A stretch of DNA of 64,000 nucleotides, from assembly GCA_964019165.1 (NCBI GenBank), contig OZ025278.1:8050028-8114027 (forward strand). The letters run 5' to 3'. Origin of the DNA: Mastigias papua (taxonomy: Eukaryota > Cnidaria > Scyphozoa > Rhizostomeae > Mastigiidae). The notes below the pieces were generated by a model. It saw only the letters and a program-made list of their open reading frames with translations. It ran no database searches and was not told where the DNA came from. Below are positions 25,754 through 36,520 of this stretch, in pieces (position 1 is the first letter of the stretch; the number at the start of each line of letters is the position of its first letter). The translations under genes were made by a program, and so were the position numbers.

Positions 25754-26224
25754 ATGAAAAAATACTCATTCAATATTAAAGATCATGCTGTAATACTGGA
25801 GAAAAACCCAAAAAAGCAACAATGGAAATTCTCATATTATAAACAATCTGACACTGACAAAGAGAAAAATTTTGTATACATGCAGAGCAAAGATTTAAGA
25901 GCAGCCCTATTACTTGCAAAAGATGTAATCAAAAAAGATTCCATTGGCGTAACAAATATTCAAAATAAGTTTGCCTATAAATTAGCAGAAAGCTTTGATA
26001 TGTCAATATGCACGCAAGAACTAAAATACATCTATGATGATGAACATATAGTAACAGTCGGATTATTAATACATCAACCCGAAGATAACAATGAACACGA
26101 GTGGGCACTAAGGATTACTCACATGCTTGAGTATGATGTCAAAAGAGAGATAGACTTAAACGTAGCAATATTGAAAACATTATTAGAAGAATTAGACAAA
26201 ATTAACTTTATAGATATGTTATAA
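25754..26224 (+). CDS. Unrecognised 156-aa protein, shape like its upstream neighbour
   Basis: ATG 25754 (MKKYSFNIKDHAVILEK) to TAA 26224, intronless and lysine-rich. Not recognised. As in the preceding ORF there are two strand-rich parts each ending in a helix: about residues 5-62 (FVYMQSKDLRAALLLAKDVI) and 85-154 (WALRITHML, then LNVAILKTLLEELDKI). Shared layout, shared strand and close spacing suggest a diverged tandem duplicate, but sequence identity is low and this is inference. The 5' gap contains a TATATATATATATTACA run at about 25685 that could serve as a TATA element. Confidence 0.55.
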   Translation: MKKYSFNIKDHAVILEKNPKKQQWKFSYYKQSDTDKEKNFVYMQSKDLRAALLLAKDVIKKDSIGVTNIQNKFAYKLAESFDMSICTQELKYIYDDEHIVTVGLLIHQPEDNNEHEWALRITHMLEYDVKREIDLNVAILKTLLEELDKINFIDML

Positions 26225-26574
26225 GCATGAACAATTACAGTTTTCTCCCTTATTCGATGCGTTATACTTTCTTAGTCTAATTTATTCTCCTAAAATAATA
26301 CTTTGTAGAAATCATGGGTGCCCATACGATGAAAACTGGGAATTTTGGTTGACTGAAGAGAGAATCATTAATGTTTCCACCTATCACAATAATTTATGGT
26401 ACCTCTACAAACAACTTACCTTATTCTCAAAGTCAACCAAGTTCATTAAACAATATTTACAATTATTACAATCAAACTCAGCACCCTCTATTCAGTCAAC
26501 CAAACTTCTACACCATAATACATCCATTATGAGCCTCTATTCCACGATATGAGCCTTTATTCCATGCATGCGCA

Positions 26575-26599
26575 GCAGCGCTGGCAGAGCCAGCGCTGC
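26575..26599. repeat. Perfect GC-rich hairpin, 11-bp arms
   Basis: GCAGCGCTGGC, loop AGA, GCCAGCGCTGC: a perfect inverted repeat and the most GC-rich spot in an AT-rich neighbourhood. Just before it, ATGAGCCTNTATTCCA is repeated directly at 26529 and 26549. No gene abuts it. It could be a cruciform or an element end; its function is unknown. Confidence 0.9.
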
Positions 26600-26703
26600 A
26601 GCCGGGGGGAAGATATCTATCATCAACCACTATCATACATCTTCTACCTATCCAATCTAATTCTACCCATTCATACATTATACACCCAATCACATTACGT
26701 CAT

Positions 26704-26835
26704 ATCACGTGAACAAATTTAACCAATCTCATTGGACAATTTGTCACGTGATCTTTTCCTCCAATCTCATTGATTGGCTAATCACCCAAATACTGCAATC
26801 TGATTGGTCAGTGGGCCCAAACGACCATTTTATAC
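26704..26835. promoter_or_regulatory. Promoter-like cluster of E-boxes and CCAAT boxes
   Basis: TCACGTGA occurs twice (about 26705 and 26743), facing inward around CCAAT and ATTGG in an imperfect palindrome. Further ATTGG or CCAAT boxes follow (CCAATCTCATTGATTGG, then TGATTGGTC), and ATTTTATACC lies at about 26828. Such spacing is typical of TATA/CCAAT promoters, and CACGTGA is a bHLH site. No downstream gene on either strand could be identified, so it may be a promoter of a missed exon or of a decayed element. Confidence 0.4.
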
Positions 26836-26942
26836 CTACTTTTGCACACATACATTTTTTTGACCCATCACATTGCTTCAAACAAGATTGTTTGAAGGGA
26901 GGGGATTCTATAGCTCGTTTATAGTGTAAATCATGGCTTGTT

Positions 26943-26960
26943 TTCCAAGACTTTTGGCAG
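26943..26960. repeat. Solo Tc1-type terminal repeat fragment
   Basis: TCCAAGACTTTTGGCAG matches the end of the 276-bp MITE family seen at 34065 and 62183. A diverged body may precede it, but no second end was found. Confidence 0.4.
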
Positions 26961-29262
26961 GTATCGTAGTTCTTATTCTCTGAAACTAAGTGTAATCAAA
27001 TTTTTTGCAGAGAGGGACTTTATGTCAATCATTCATTTTAATTTAAAGTAATTACCCTTGGTTATTCCATCAAATGAAGAAGACTGCTTTACTGGGGGCC
27101 GTGCTTAAAATTTAAGAAAAACTATTTATCCATTAAAAACCTTACCCTAATTAGAATAATACATAGATAAATAAAATGAAAGAAATAGCAGAATAAATCA
27201 TTCATTTATCGCGTCCTTAAACGCTATGAAAGAGGATATCTGCCTGACTTCCAAATCTAGCAGACAGTGCCTACTACCCCCCTCCCCCAAATGCACTCTT
27301 CTCGAACAAATCCTTAATGGTTGTCTAATGAATTCTCACAACCTCGTTGGCTTATTACGTAGAAGTGACTGCTTTGCTAGCAAATCAAAACTCAATGCCT
27401 ATGCTAAGGGAGACTCGGAGACAAAATCATAAGCAAAGATATTGTTCAAATTCTAAGAACAAAAGTTAAAGAGTGTATGAGTCAGGATTAGATTTGATAT
27501 CACAACAAAATAAGTTCAGTTTTGGACTTACCCACCGAGAGTACAGTACGCTGATAGCCAAACAGATCGCATATGATTGGGGATGCAAAAGGAGAGGTAC
27601 TTAATTTTGGTTTAGCTTAATTCCAAGAAGTCATTGAAAGAAACAGGGGTTCGTTTAAGAAAGGTCAAAGAAGAATGATGCAACAGTATACAGAGTAATG
27701 TACAGAAGTATCTGCAATAACACATCCGAAAGCTTATTTGCACAATATAAACCTTCCTATTTAACGATGAGAATCCTGAAACAACTATGAAGTACTATGT
27801 GGCAACATTGATTTTTCTCCTGTGGAAAATACACAAGCAGTTGAACTAGTGCTATCAAAAATTTAGGCAATAACTGTCTACAGAAGGAATAAAAAATTAT
27901 AACAGAATGACGCATATGCGAATGCGCAAGTGTGATAATCCGGCATTTCGACGAGAAAATGATTCAGGCCTAGCATTGGTAGTGAATGGTTAGTAAATTG
28001 ACTCTTACCATTCAGAGCGAAAAGATTTAGAAACCAAAGCAGTATTCTAAACGGAGTGAACAAACTATGTAAAATTTTTCTACTATCACGAGGCGTCATA
28101 AATTCTGGTTCTAAAGCACTGAAATAGCACTCTTTCATGAGAAAATGAGTGTTTCTACGGTATTCAATTATGCCACCTATAAGTACTTAATGTCCAAGTA
28201 TTTAATATAACTCTTTCAGCACAATTCCTAATATTCTCCCAAAATATTTCAGTTGGAATATAAAGTTAGTGTCACTTCAAAACTGAGGCTAAAAAGAAGA
28301 TTGTTTTAACCTAAATACAACAAATGGATGCCATGAATCGCAAAATCATGCTATAAAATTTGTCAAAAGCAGGCCCTTGCAAGTTTTTATGTCTAGCAGG
28401 GTGGTGCAATACTTTTCATATGTAAGTGTATATACGAATAAATACGTGATGGTACGTATTGCTTATTCGCCTGTCAAAAGGTGTTGCACATTCATTGCAC
28501 AGCTATCTGATGGCTACATTCTATATGAAATATCATAGAACAAATTGAAATTGTTACTTCACCATCAGCAAACAGGCCCATGATGATAAATCTACGGTTT
28601 CGTGAAGTTATGCGAATATTTCATAGTGATTTTTAAAAAGCTGTCATATACTTCTAAGGAAGATTGGAAGATCGTGTCTATCGTTGTGAAGAAATGTAGT
28701 TCATTCAATTGCCAAATATATTTTTTCAACTGAATGCTTATCACCGGAATTAGCTAATAAAGCACTAGCTTTGTTGGGATTTTCCATAAACCACGCATTT
28801 CAACGCAGTAACAGTTAATGCATAGTCGTAGTCAGTTCCTTTCCGAAAATTTGATGTAGCTGAATTAGAGCTTACCAAACATTACGTAATGGCCTCCATA
28901 TCAAATCGAGTATCGGATATGAACAAGTCTGAGATGAAAGACCACACATCAATTAGTGTTCTCACGTATTTTAGCGCATTTATTGAACCAAAGGTAGCAT
29001 CCTGTATGAATTGAGTCTGCTGACAACATAGTTGATTAGTTGTCTATTCAAATAGTAGCACTGGGTTGAAATGTTTTGTTAGAACTTCAATTCATAGAGA
29101 AAGGATGCATTAACTGAGAAAGTCAGATCTCCTGCAAACATTAAACTAGGCTGTCTTTGTGTTTCATTCCCTGCTCAATGTATCCTTAGAATCAGCGCCA
29201 GACACGCCTGAGAAGTTTCAAAAACCCTGATAAACTGTAAGACCCCAGTGCATCAATTCTAT
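26961..29262. other. No gene recognised (2.3 kb)
   Basis: AT-rich sequence with only short frames, none with a recognisable domain. A simple intron or intergenic stretch is the best description. The 3' side of the minus-strand kelch gene lies beyond its right edge. Confidence 0.6.
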
Positions 29263-29342
29263 TCTAATGAAAATCCATTGAAATACACATAATAACTGGC
29301 CAAATATACATGAAAAACATAAAATACACATACAGTGTGATG

Positions 29343-29919
29343 TTATTGTACCACTCCATTACTATCATAAGTCTTTGGTTCTGGCATTTGAAAAGGCAAG
29401 CATATTGTAACACATCCCGATCGAGCAATCTGTAATGATGGAAAATACCTCCATTTATCTTCAATTTCATCGTAATATTCGGCAGTCTCTATTAGTGACA
29501 TATATATATTTATGCCACTAATCGCTATAATACGTCCAAAGAAAATAGCAGTAGATACGCCACCACGACAGTTTTGCAACCTGGCACAAGGCGACCATGC
29601 ATTAAGAAATGGACTAAACCTCTCTACCAGATCGATCGAACCACGAGCACTATTGACACCACCAATGACATATATAAATCCAGATAATGTAGATGCACCA
29701 AAATCACTTCTTGGCGTTATCATTGGAGTATCTTGGACCCACTTGTCATTACTTATTATATAATGTTCAACACTATTGAGATCGCCAGATTCGTCATCAA
29801 ATCCACCAAGCGCATATAAATTTCCATTCATTGAAACAAGGTTGAATCTTCTACGACGGTTATTCATCTTCTCCAGCTGAGTCCACGTGTTATTTTCAGG
29901 ATCAAAGCGCTCTAGGTAC
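29343..29919 (-). CDS. Kelch-repeat protein, final exon (KLHL-type)
   Basis: This exon encodes the C-terminal kelch beta-propeller part of what is probably a BTB-kelch substrate adaptor for a cullin-3 ubiquitin ligase (role from the family, not shown here). About three and a half repeats are visible, with LYALGGF, IYVIGGV and IIAISGI as the Gly-Gly (one Ser-Gly) strands, and repeated Trp-bearing segments (NTWTQLEKM, DKWVQDTPM, NAWSPCARL, DKWRYFPSL). The exon start is set by a pyrimidine-rich acceptor ending TTCCCCTTAG at 29920, giving a split codon; the ATG a few codons earlier lies in the intron. The stop follows NGVVQ. BTB and BACK exons should lie at higher coordinates on this strand, but I could not find them; transposon relics fill that side. 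Confidence 0.85.
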
Positions 29920-30766
29920 CTAAGGGGAAGCAAATTTACAAAAAAAAATTGACAGGGATCTCAAATATGAAATTTATTCATAGAAATAGACATAATCATT
30001 GCACATTTCGTGTTCCTAAAATATTGCAATGCGTTATAACAATTGAAAGAGTACTATCAGTACACCAAAAGTGACATGATATATCAATGGACAGACTCTC
30101 TTTATTGGAGTTTCCAAAAGTCCTTCCAACACCCAATGAATAATCCAGTTTATATGACATTAGCAAATGTCTTGTTAAATTTGACGACTAGTGATCCCCT
30201 CCCCGCAAAACAATTTTGAAGTGAAAGCTTATTGATTGGGTGCTATTTGAGAGTGGCTCAATATGTTTGCTGCGAGTAGTCGCTCATTAATTCAATATTG
30301 TTCTGAGGGGGGAGTGGGGTATTTGAGAAGTTATCTAAGAGTTCCAAGACTTTCCACAGGGATTTTCTAAGGGAGCTCTTTTAGGAGGCAGAAATCTGAG
30401 AATTAAATCTGTTATACAGTAAGGTTCTCAATGTTGAAGATCTCATTGGTCATAAAGAAATTTTGATATTGTGTGAGGTAAGGGGTCAACTAAGGGGCTG
30501 TAGTGCTGTTCTAGTGTTCTTAGATAGTAAAGATGATTCTAAGAAAATGCAGTACTTTTCCAATCTAAATAAGGATGGAAGAAGCTGATACAGAGTGTAA
30601 ATTTTGCAATATAAATTTTGGAGATTAGATCTTGGCCGCTGATAACCGCCATTTTTATCAAGGGGTTCCCAGTACTTTGGATTAGGGTGTATAGTGGTCA
30701 GAAATTAGCCAAGAAACTGGAATCAAGATAATATTGGTGATACTCTAATCAATACGAATTCTTTGC
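29920..30766. other. Probable intron of the kelch gene; no coding sequence seen
   Basis: Follows the acceptor on the minus strand. It contains G- and C-rich short runs (GAGGGGGGAGTGGGG) and a diverged stretch resembling the Tc1-type MITE body, but no frame with a recognisable domain. Confidence 0.45.
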
Positions 30767-31110
30767 TTGTCTAGACATAAAGAGCATGCTAATGGATTTC
30801 TACAACATACTAATAGTCTTCATAATATTCAATTCACCAATGAAGTTGAAGCAGATAATAAACGATCATTTTTTGATTTTCTTGTTACCAGAGAGCACGT
30901 TGGCTTTTCTGCTAGGTTATATCATGAGAAAACTTTTACTGGCTTGTATACAGATTATTTTAGCCTCTAACCCCATAAATATATGGGTAGTCTAATTCGT
31001 ATTCAGGTTCAGGGCCTTTTCAAAGGATTTTCAAATAGGGGGGCCAACCTTAATAGGGGACATTTCCAATTTCATAGTGAGTACAAAAGCTTGAAGATAA
31101 AAAGTAAAAA
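30767..31110 (+). pseudogene. Penelope-like reverse transcriptase fragment
   Basis: The frame contains LQHTNSLHNIQFTNEVEAD followed by FFDFLVTREHVGFSARLYHEK, the pattern of the Penelope RT region where 'IQFT..E..' precedes 'FLDVLVTR' and 'VYRKPTHTDRYL'. A stop follows YTDYFSL and the similarity resumes in another frame (MGSLIRIQVQGLFKGFSN), so it is frameshifted. Only a part of the RT remains; the GIY-YIG domain is absent. The element is unrelated in position to the Penelope pieces near 38.4 and 52 kb, but may be of the same class. Confidence 0.6.
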
Positions 31111-31169
31111 GCATTCCCAGTCACGAATGGCTATGGAAATAAGGTCATGGGAACTTGATGTATATTGAT

Positions 31170-32880
31170 GTAGAGCATATCTACATATAAGTATGTTGAT
31201 GTAGAGCACATGTAGATATGACAAATAATATTGATATGATAATACAAACTCAAATCAATATACCATATCAATAATAATAGTGACTTGAGTTAGTAGATCT
31301 AGACCCCCATAATCTGTTCCTTTTTAATGCTATGTTGATGCAATGGTACTAATCCGTTGCAAACGCTTATTATAAGTAAGGGTAACAGCACCCAGCCTAC
31401 CACCAACGTACTTACTATTTGAAGAGTGGAAGCAATACTGAACAAGGATGTGATAATAATATGAAGGGAAAGATACATCTACTGAGCGCAATGGTACTGA
31501 CAGTAAAAGTCCTAGCTATAGCAAATGCTAGAGTCCTAGTAGAGTAGATTGGAATTGATATGATATTGACAATTTTGAACCACTGGCATTAGAGTCCTAA
31601 ATTGAAAGGGAAAGTGACTGAAGCACTTGTGGTAGAATCGGAATCGGTATGTATTCTGTTGGACTCTGCAGTTCACTTGCAGTATTAGCTCACATTATAA
31701 ATGAGCAACAATGTGCAAAATGTAAAATTTCACTCCAGCACGAAGAAGTGGCACCATGATTTAAACATACTTAAATAATGCCACTTTTGCATGCAGTAAT
31801 GAAGTTGTGTAGTACCAACAGACCTCTAAAGTGTAAATTCGATAACTTCTATCAACATCAATCCTAAAAGTAATTTACTATGGAATAACTAATGTCGTAC
31901 CATGCATGACAGTCATGGGGATATGCCCCATGGGCACAGATAGATTTGGTAGGAAATAAGCGTAATACAGCCATTCCATGCCAGACTCTTGAAAGTGTGA
32001 AACTTTTAGCTAATATGTGACTTTGATACTAGCAGTTCTAGGCAGCCAAAAATTCACACTTTCACGACATGCATGTTAAAAGCGTACACAAAGTGCCTAC
32101 ATTTTGTACGTTTTGATCAAACACCTTGCAAAAATTGGATACTTACAAAAAACTGAAAGCACTCTCACGCTATATTGTATGCAAGAATTGTGTGTGCTTC
32201 TGTTTCTTTATAATTTTTGAAAATTTTCCAGCTGAAAGATCTCTCTATATACGTGCAATGTCAGATGCTTTTTTGGACAAAAATATCTTTCCATACGCAT
32301 TATTTTATAGCGAATGCAGCATGCATATGTCACGTTGTGACTATTTCAGAGCAAAACACTGGTTCCTGACGTTGTTCCTAAACACTGGCATCATGGTATT
32401 TTGTGGGTAAATAGAAACTGATGTTTTAGAAGAAAATATGTAGAGAAACACTTTGAAAAATACATTTAAATTCTCTAACAGTATCACAAAGGTGGTCATG
32501 CCGAGATGTCACAGCGTGACCATTCTCGTAGCTTGCGCAATGTTGTTTACACAAAAATTTATTAAATACTCCCAAAAGCTGTCAAATGCAACTTCCATGT
32601 AGCAAGATGGATTGTTCTTTTGTCTTCATTAATGTAACATAAGTTGGCTCCCATGGGTACGCCAGTGCAATTGCATTTTGCATGATCATTTCATAATGCA
32701 TGATCATGTTTCTCAAACTTGGAAAGAAGCATCAAGTGAAAGACTGAACAAACAATATAGAACAGCTTGATAGTTTGATTGAAATTCAATCAAGAAGTTG
32801 GAAAAACGGTGAGCAAGACGCTATTGCAAACTCTTTTCAGTTACATATTGCTTATTTATGTAAGTCTAAAATTCCAGTTA
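31170..32880. other. No gene recognised (1.7 kb)
   Basis: AT-rich. Contains a short direct duplication (TTGATGTAGAGCA near 31162 and 31198) and a repeated TGCATGATCAT near 32680-32705. No coding similarity seen. Confidence 0.55.
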
Positions 32881-32888
32881 GCATCCTT

Positions 32889-33560
32889 TTAAGGTGGCAA
32901 TTTCTCCTTGCCTTTCAGCACTGCACAATCCATTAAGATCTTCTGTAGAGTTCCCTGCACAAACTTCTCATATTCTTCTGCGAGAACCACTCCTGTTGAA
33001 TGTGAGATACCCACCAAAAGATGTAACGAACGCCCCCCTGGTAAATTGTTTGATCCCTTACTCGTGTATTTCAGTCCTTCATTGCTTTTCCTCCAGACTT
33101 TTCCATTAGCACATAATACATCTTCGTATGGCTTGTGATTGTGCCTAAAAGAGACATCGTCCCAATACAGAAGAACGTCATCTGTCCAAAAGTATGTATC
33201 ATAGTTTTCTAGAGCTGCTTTTGCATACCACACTCTGCGTTGCCTGTCATCTGGGGAGAGTATATCTTTCTTCTGGATCTCAAAAAGTGATACAGAGCAT
33301 CATTTAATGTACGTATAAGAGCTCTATAGCTGATGCTTGTGATTTCACAATCTTTTGCAACGTCCTCGACTCTGACTTCCGGGTCCTCATATTTCATTTT
33401 TCAGAATGTTCGAATAAATCTCCCCTTGACTTATCCTCACGGCACTTGATGGTGAGATACCACAGCGTCGAGCAATCTCCCTGTACGACAAAGACAACTC
33501 TCGTCTAAGGTAGCAGATATATGCTCTAACTTTCGTACTAATTCTTGCATGAAAAACCAT
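32889..33560 (-). pseudogene. Tc1/mariner (IS630-type) transposase, frameshifted and truncated
   Basis: Reading the minus strand from ATG 33560, the N-terminus has a helix-turn-helix (LSLSYREIARRCGISPSSAVRI), as in Tc1 paired-like DNA-binding domains. A stop and frameshifts follow near 33400. The catalytic part resumes with FWTDDVLLYWDDVSF, then GKVWRKSNEGLKYTSKGS and GRSLHLLVGISHSTGV, the order expected for the first catalytic Asp and following strands of a DDE transposase of this superfamily. The sequence stops near LKGKEKLPP, before the second Asp and the final acidic residue, so it cannot be active. Terminal repeats were not located. Confidence 0.7.
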
Positions 33561-34064
33561 TTTGTCTCAGCTATTCTCAAGTGTGGTGTAGATGAGTATT
33601 AAAGATATGAAATCTTGCCTTAGATTCCCCTATTTGCCACCCATCTTTTCAATCTTGCCACCCATCTTTTCAATTGACCATGTTGGACGGACAGGAAATT
33701 AGTCGTTTTGAATAGAAACTGTATGCCATATGAGCAACATTTGTCATGTATTCAAGAGTTTCCTGCTACCAATATTTTTTTTACTACGCATTAATCACTT
33801 GTTTTTATTGCACGGGTGCTCGATACTGACAAGAACTGAGTCAAAGACAAACATTCATTTGTCACTACCAAACAACAGCCACTATTAGAATAATACAGTT
33901 AAATTATCAACTCATGATGCAGAATACTATGAACCCCTTTAATTCTGGACTTTCCCCCATTATATGTAATTTTAGATGGCACCACTGACCTCAGCACTAT
34001 GGAAAACCCCTACCCCCCACAAACTATTTCCCGTACATCTTACTTTTTACAGATTTCCCTCAGG

Positions 34065-34340
34065 CAATCAATGTCAAAAGTCTTGGAACACTTATGGCAT
34101 TTTATGACCTTGCTGGTGAGCGTTCCTTTCTCCCCTTGAAAACAATGTTGACTTATACAGGTTCTATACGCAATAAATAAGTCAAATTCCTTTCATACAA
34201 CTGTCGACTAACGCAACCGATAGTTCAACGTTGTTCTGGGGAGTAGGGGGGCGTAGTCTGTTCTGCTTCACTAGAATCTCATAATTGTAATATAAAACGC
34301 TGTATCCATAGGGTATTCCAACAACTTTTGGCAGTGATTG
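34065..34340 (+). mobile_element. Tc1-type MITE, copy 1 (276 bp)
   Basis: Begins CAATCAATGTCAAAAGTCTT and ends AACTTTTGGCAGTGATTG: terminal inverted repeats of about 25 bp. It is followed by TA, the expected target for Tc1/mariner. The 276-bp body closely matches 62183-62458, including TTCTGGGG-AGTAGGGGGGCG in the middle. Non-coding. Confidence 0.85.
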
Positions 34341-34637
34341 TATGTTTGTCTAGTATCTGTCTATTGATGAAACATCCAAGTGTTTAGTAAATTCAACTAT
34401 TCCACTCAAATAGTCTTAAGGAAGCTTCATTGTTGTTCCAGTAGCTCAATTCACATTTCCAAAGGCCATACTGTAAATTCTCTATTAAGCCCCAAGGGGC
34501 ATATTGTTTTCAAGCACTCTAGAGGGGAAGCTTAGTTCTGAAATAAGAGAAGATTTTCTATGGTCACAAATATGTAAATTTTAGGAATCTTCATCACTTA
34601 TTATAATTTCTTTATGCCACCCAGAGATGTTTGAGCT

Positions 34638-35295
34638 CAGTGGTGTAGAGCTGTGGGGATCTCAGGGGGCTCAGCCCCCTGGTTTTTCTTGTCTCATTTT
34701 GGGGGGCTAGCGGCCCCCCTAGTTATTCCACACAATAACTGACTTTGTCAAGTATCATAGTACAGCTGAAACGACAAGGTAATTCCTGAAGAGATTCCAT
34801 TCAATGATATGCTGTAGAAGCACCACCACTTCTACATCATTGCTTCCATTGTTAAATAGCCTCGTTTTGGAATAGGATAAATAGCCTTGCTTTGAAATAC
34901 TGGACTTTATACATGAGCTCCCCTAATGATACGTTTTTTTTATAAGAAAAACACTTTTTTTCCTGAGGCTCAATTTTCTTAACTTTTCACGAATTTGAGG
35001 CTGAGATTTTCTTAAGATTTTCTTAACTTCTGAAGGAAACAACCGGCTGAAACAGCCTGCTCTGTATTTGTTGGGCCACCATAAGTCTCGATCTTTGTAC
35101 GAGAGTTTGCAAAAATGAGCCAATATCAATTTCTGGCAAGTAAAGAAGATGAACTGTAATTTTCTTAGCATTTTATTGAACTTGAGCCTTGTGATTTTCT
35201 TAGGATTTTCTTAAGATTTTGGCGATTTGAGCCTCAATTTCTTATAAACTTTTTTCTTGTAAATAAAAAAGCGTGTAGTTAGCTCTACACCACTG
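34638..35295. mobile_element. hAT-type MITE with 8-bp target duplication
   Basis: Terminal inverted repeats CAGTGGTGTAGAGCT (34638-34652) and AGCTCTACACCACTG (35281-35295). The left flank is TTTGAGCT (34630-34637). The matching right flank, TTTGAGCC, is split off by the LINE and found at 38921-38928, giving an 8-bp duplication with one change. Eight-base duplication and a CAGTGGTG end are hAT features. The inside is non-coding: GC-rich near the left end and rich in TTTTCTTAA motifs near the right. Confidence 0.8.
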
Positions 35296-36056
35296 TTTGG
35301 GGAGTATAGGTACGTGTGTCCTAGTACGTTGATTAGTAATACTAGCAAGATTAGTATTAGTCTTAGTTTTAGTTATACAAACATCCTACAAGGGATAGGT
35401 TTGTGGAAACACAGGTTGACAAGGTGAAACGATGAGTAGCCTTCCCAGTCACACGTACAACAGCCAAACCTCACCACCTCGTGGGACTCCCTGGATTTAA
35501 CTAACGAGGTATCATGGCGTGGGAGGAGTGACAGCCCCCACAGCGGTTTCTCCTGCAGCCCCACCGGTGTAAGCGGATACGCCCTGGGGATTAACCAACT
35601 GTCACTGGGTAGATGGCACCCATCAGTCCTGTTAAGACAGGCCGTCTAGGAGAAGGAAAACTTTGATTTCAAACCAACCAGTACTGTGATGCAGCGGTAC
35701 TGTAGTGGCAATGGTGGAGGATATCACCCAAGATACAACAGCATCTGCCACAGTCCAAGTTAGACGGACATAGCCCTAGTTAGATGGGAACTGCTCTGAA
35801 AAAGGCAACGGCAAACCACTTCAGTACTTTGTCAAGATAATTTCATGCACATGACAACTCAAACATGTAAATCATCTGTGCCGTCAAATGGAGCCTCGAG
35901 GTTTGACAGTGTAGTAATAGCTACTGGAGAAGAAGTACAGTTACAGTCCCTTATTGTTAGTAATGCCGAAGATGAACCAAAGGCAATTGGATGTTCATAT
36001 TCTGATTCATATTCTGATCCAAACAGGAAAGGAGAGTGTAACCTGTGCTTAAGAAA

Positions 36057-36520
36057 CCTGCATACAATTGGAGCTTGGAATGTTAGAAGCATGAACATTG
36101 GAAAGTTAGAAATAGAAATGAAATGGAAAGAAAGAACTTAGATATCCTTGGTATTAGTGAAATGAGATGGACTGACAGAGGTCATTTTAATTCAGGGAAT
36201 CATACGATATGCTTTTCAGGAAGTGAACAAAGAAGGAATGGAGTTGCATTTATAATCAACAAAAAATTATCAAAATACATATTAGGATACAACCCAGCAA
36301 ATGATAAAATTGTAACAATAAAACTTCAAGAAAAATCCACAAACATTACAATTATGCAAGTATATGCTTCCACACTTGACAGCGATGACGATGTAAAAGA
36401 ACAGTTTTATTCTGAGTTAGAAACTACCATTAGCAACATATCTAAAAAAGACATAGTAATTATCTGGAGCTCATTATGGATCAGATCATGAATTACTTAT
36501 TGCAAAATTAAAATAAAGCT
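36057..36520 (+). pseudogene. LINE endonuclease domain with large internal deletion
   Basis: The start motif GAWNVRSMN and then LDILGISEMRW, GVAFIINKKL and TIMQVYAS are those of an exonuclease-endonuclease-phosphatase domain. A frameshift lies near 36120. After KKDIVIIW the sequence jumps to GAHYGSDHELLIAKLK in another frame: SDH is the last catalytic motif, so about 80-100 residues including the central GDFN motif are deleted. The endonuclease cannot be active. Confidence 0.8.

Noticed and set aside
27226..27432. 68-codon plus-strand frame
   Set aside because: Short, with no similarity, no Kozak-like context and no neighbouring exon.
32126..32410. 94-codon plus-strand frame
   Set aside because: Low-complexity, no family resemblance and no splice or promoter context.
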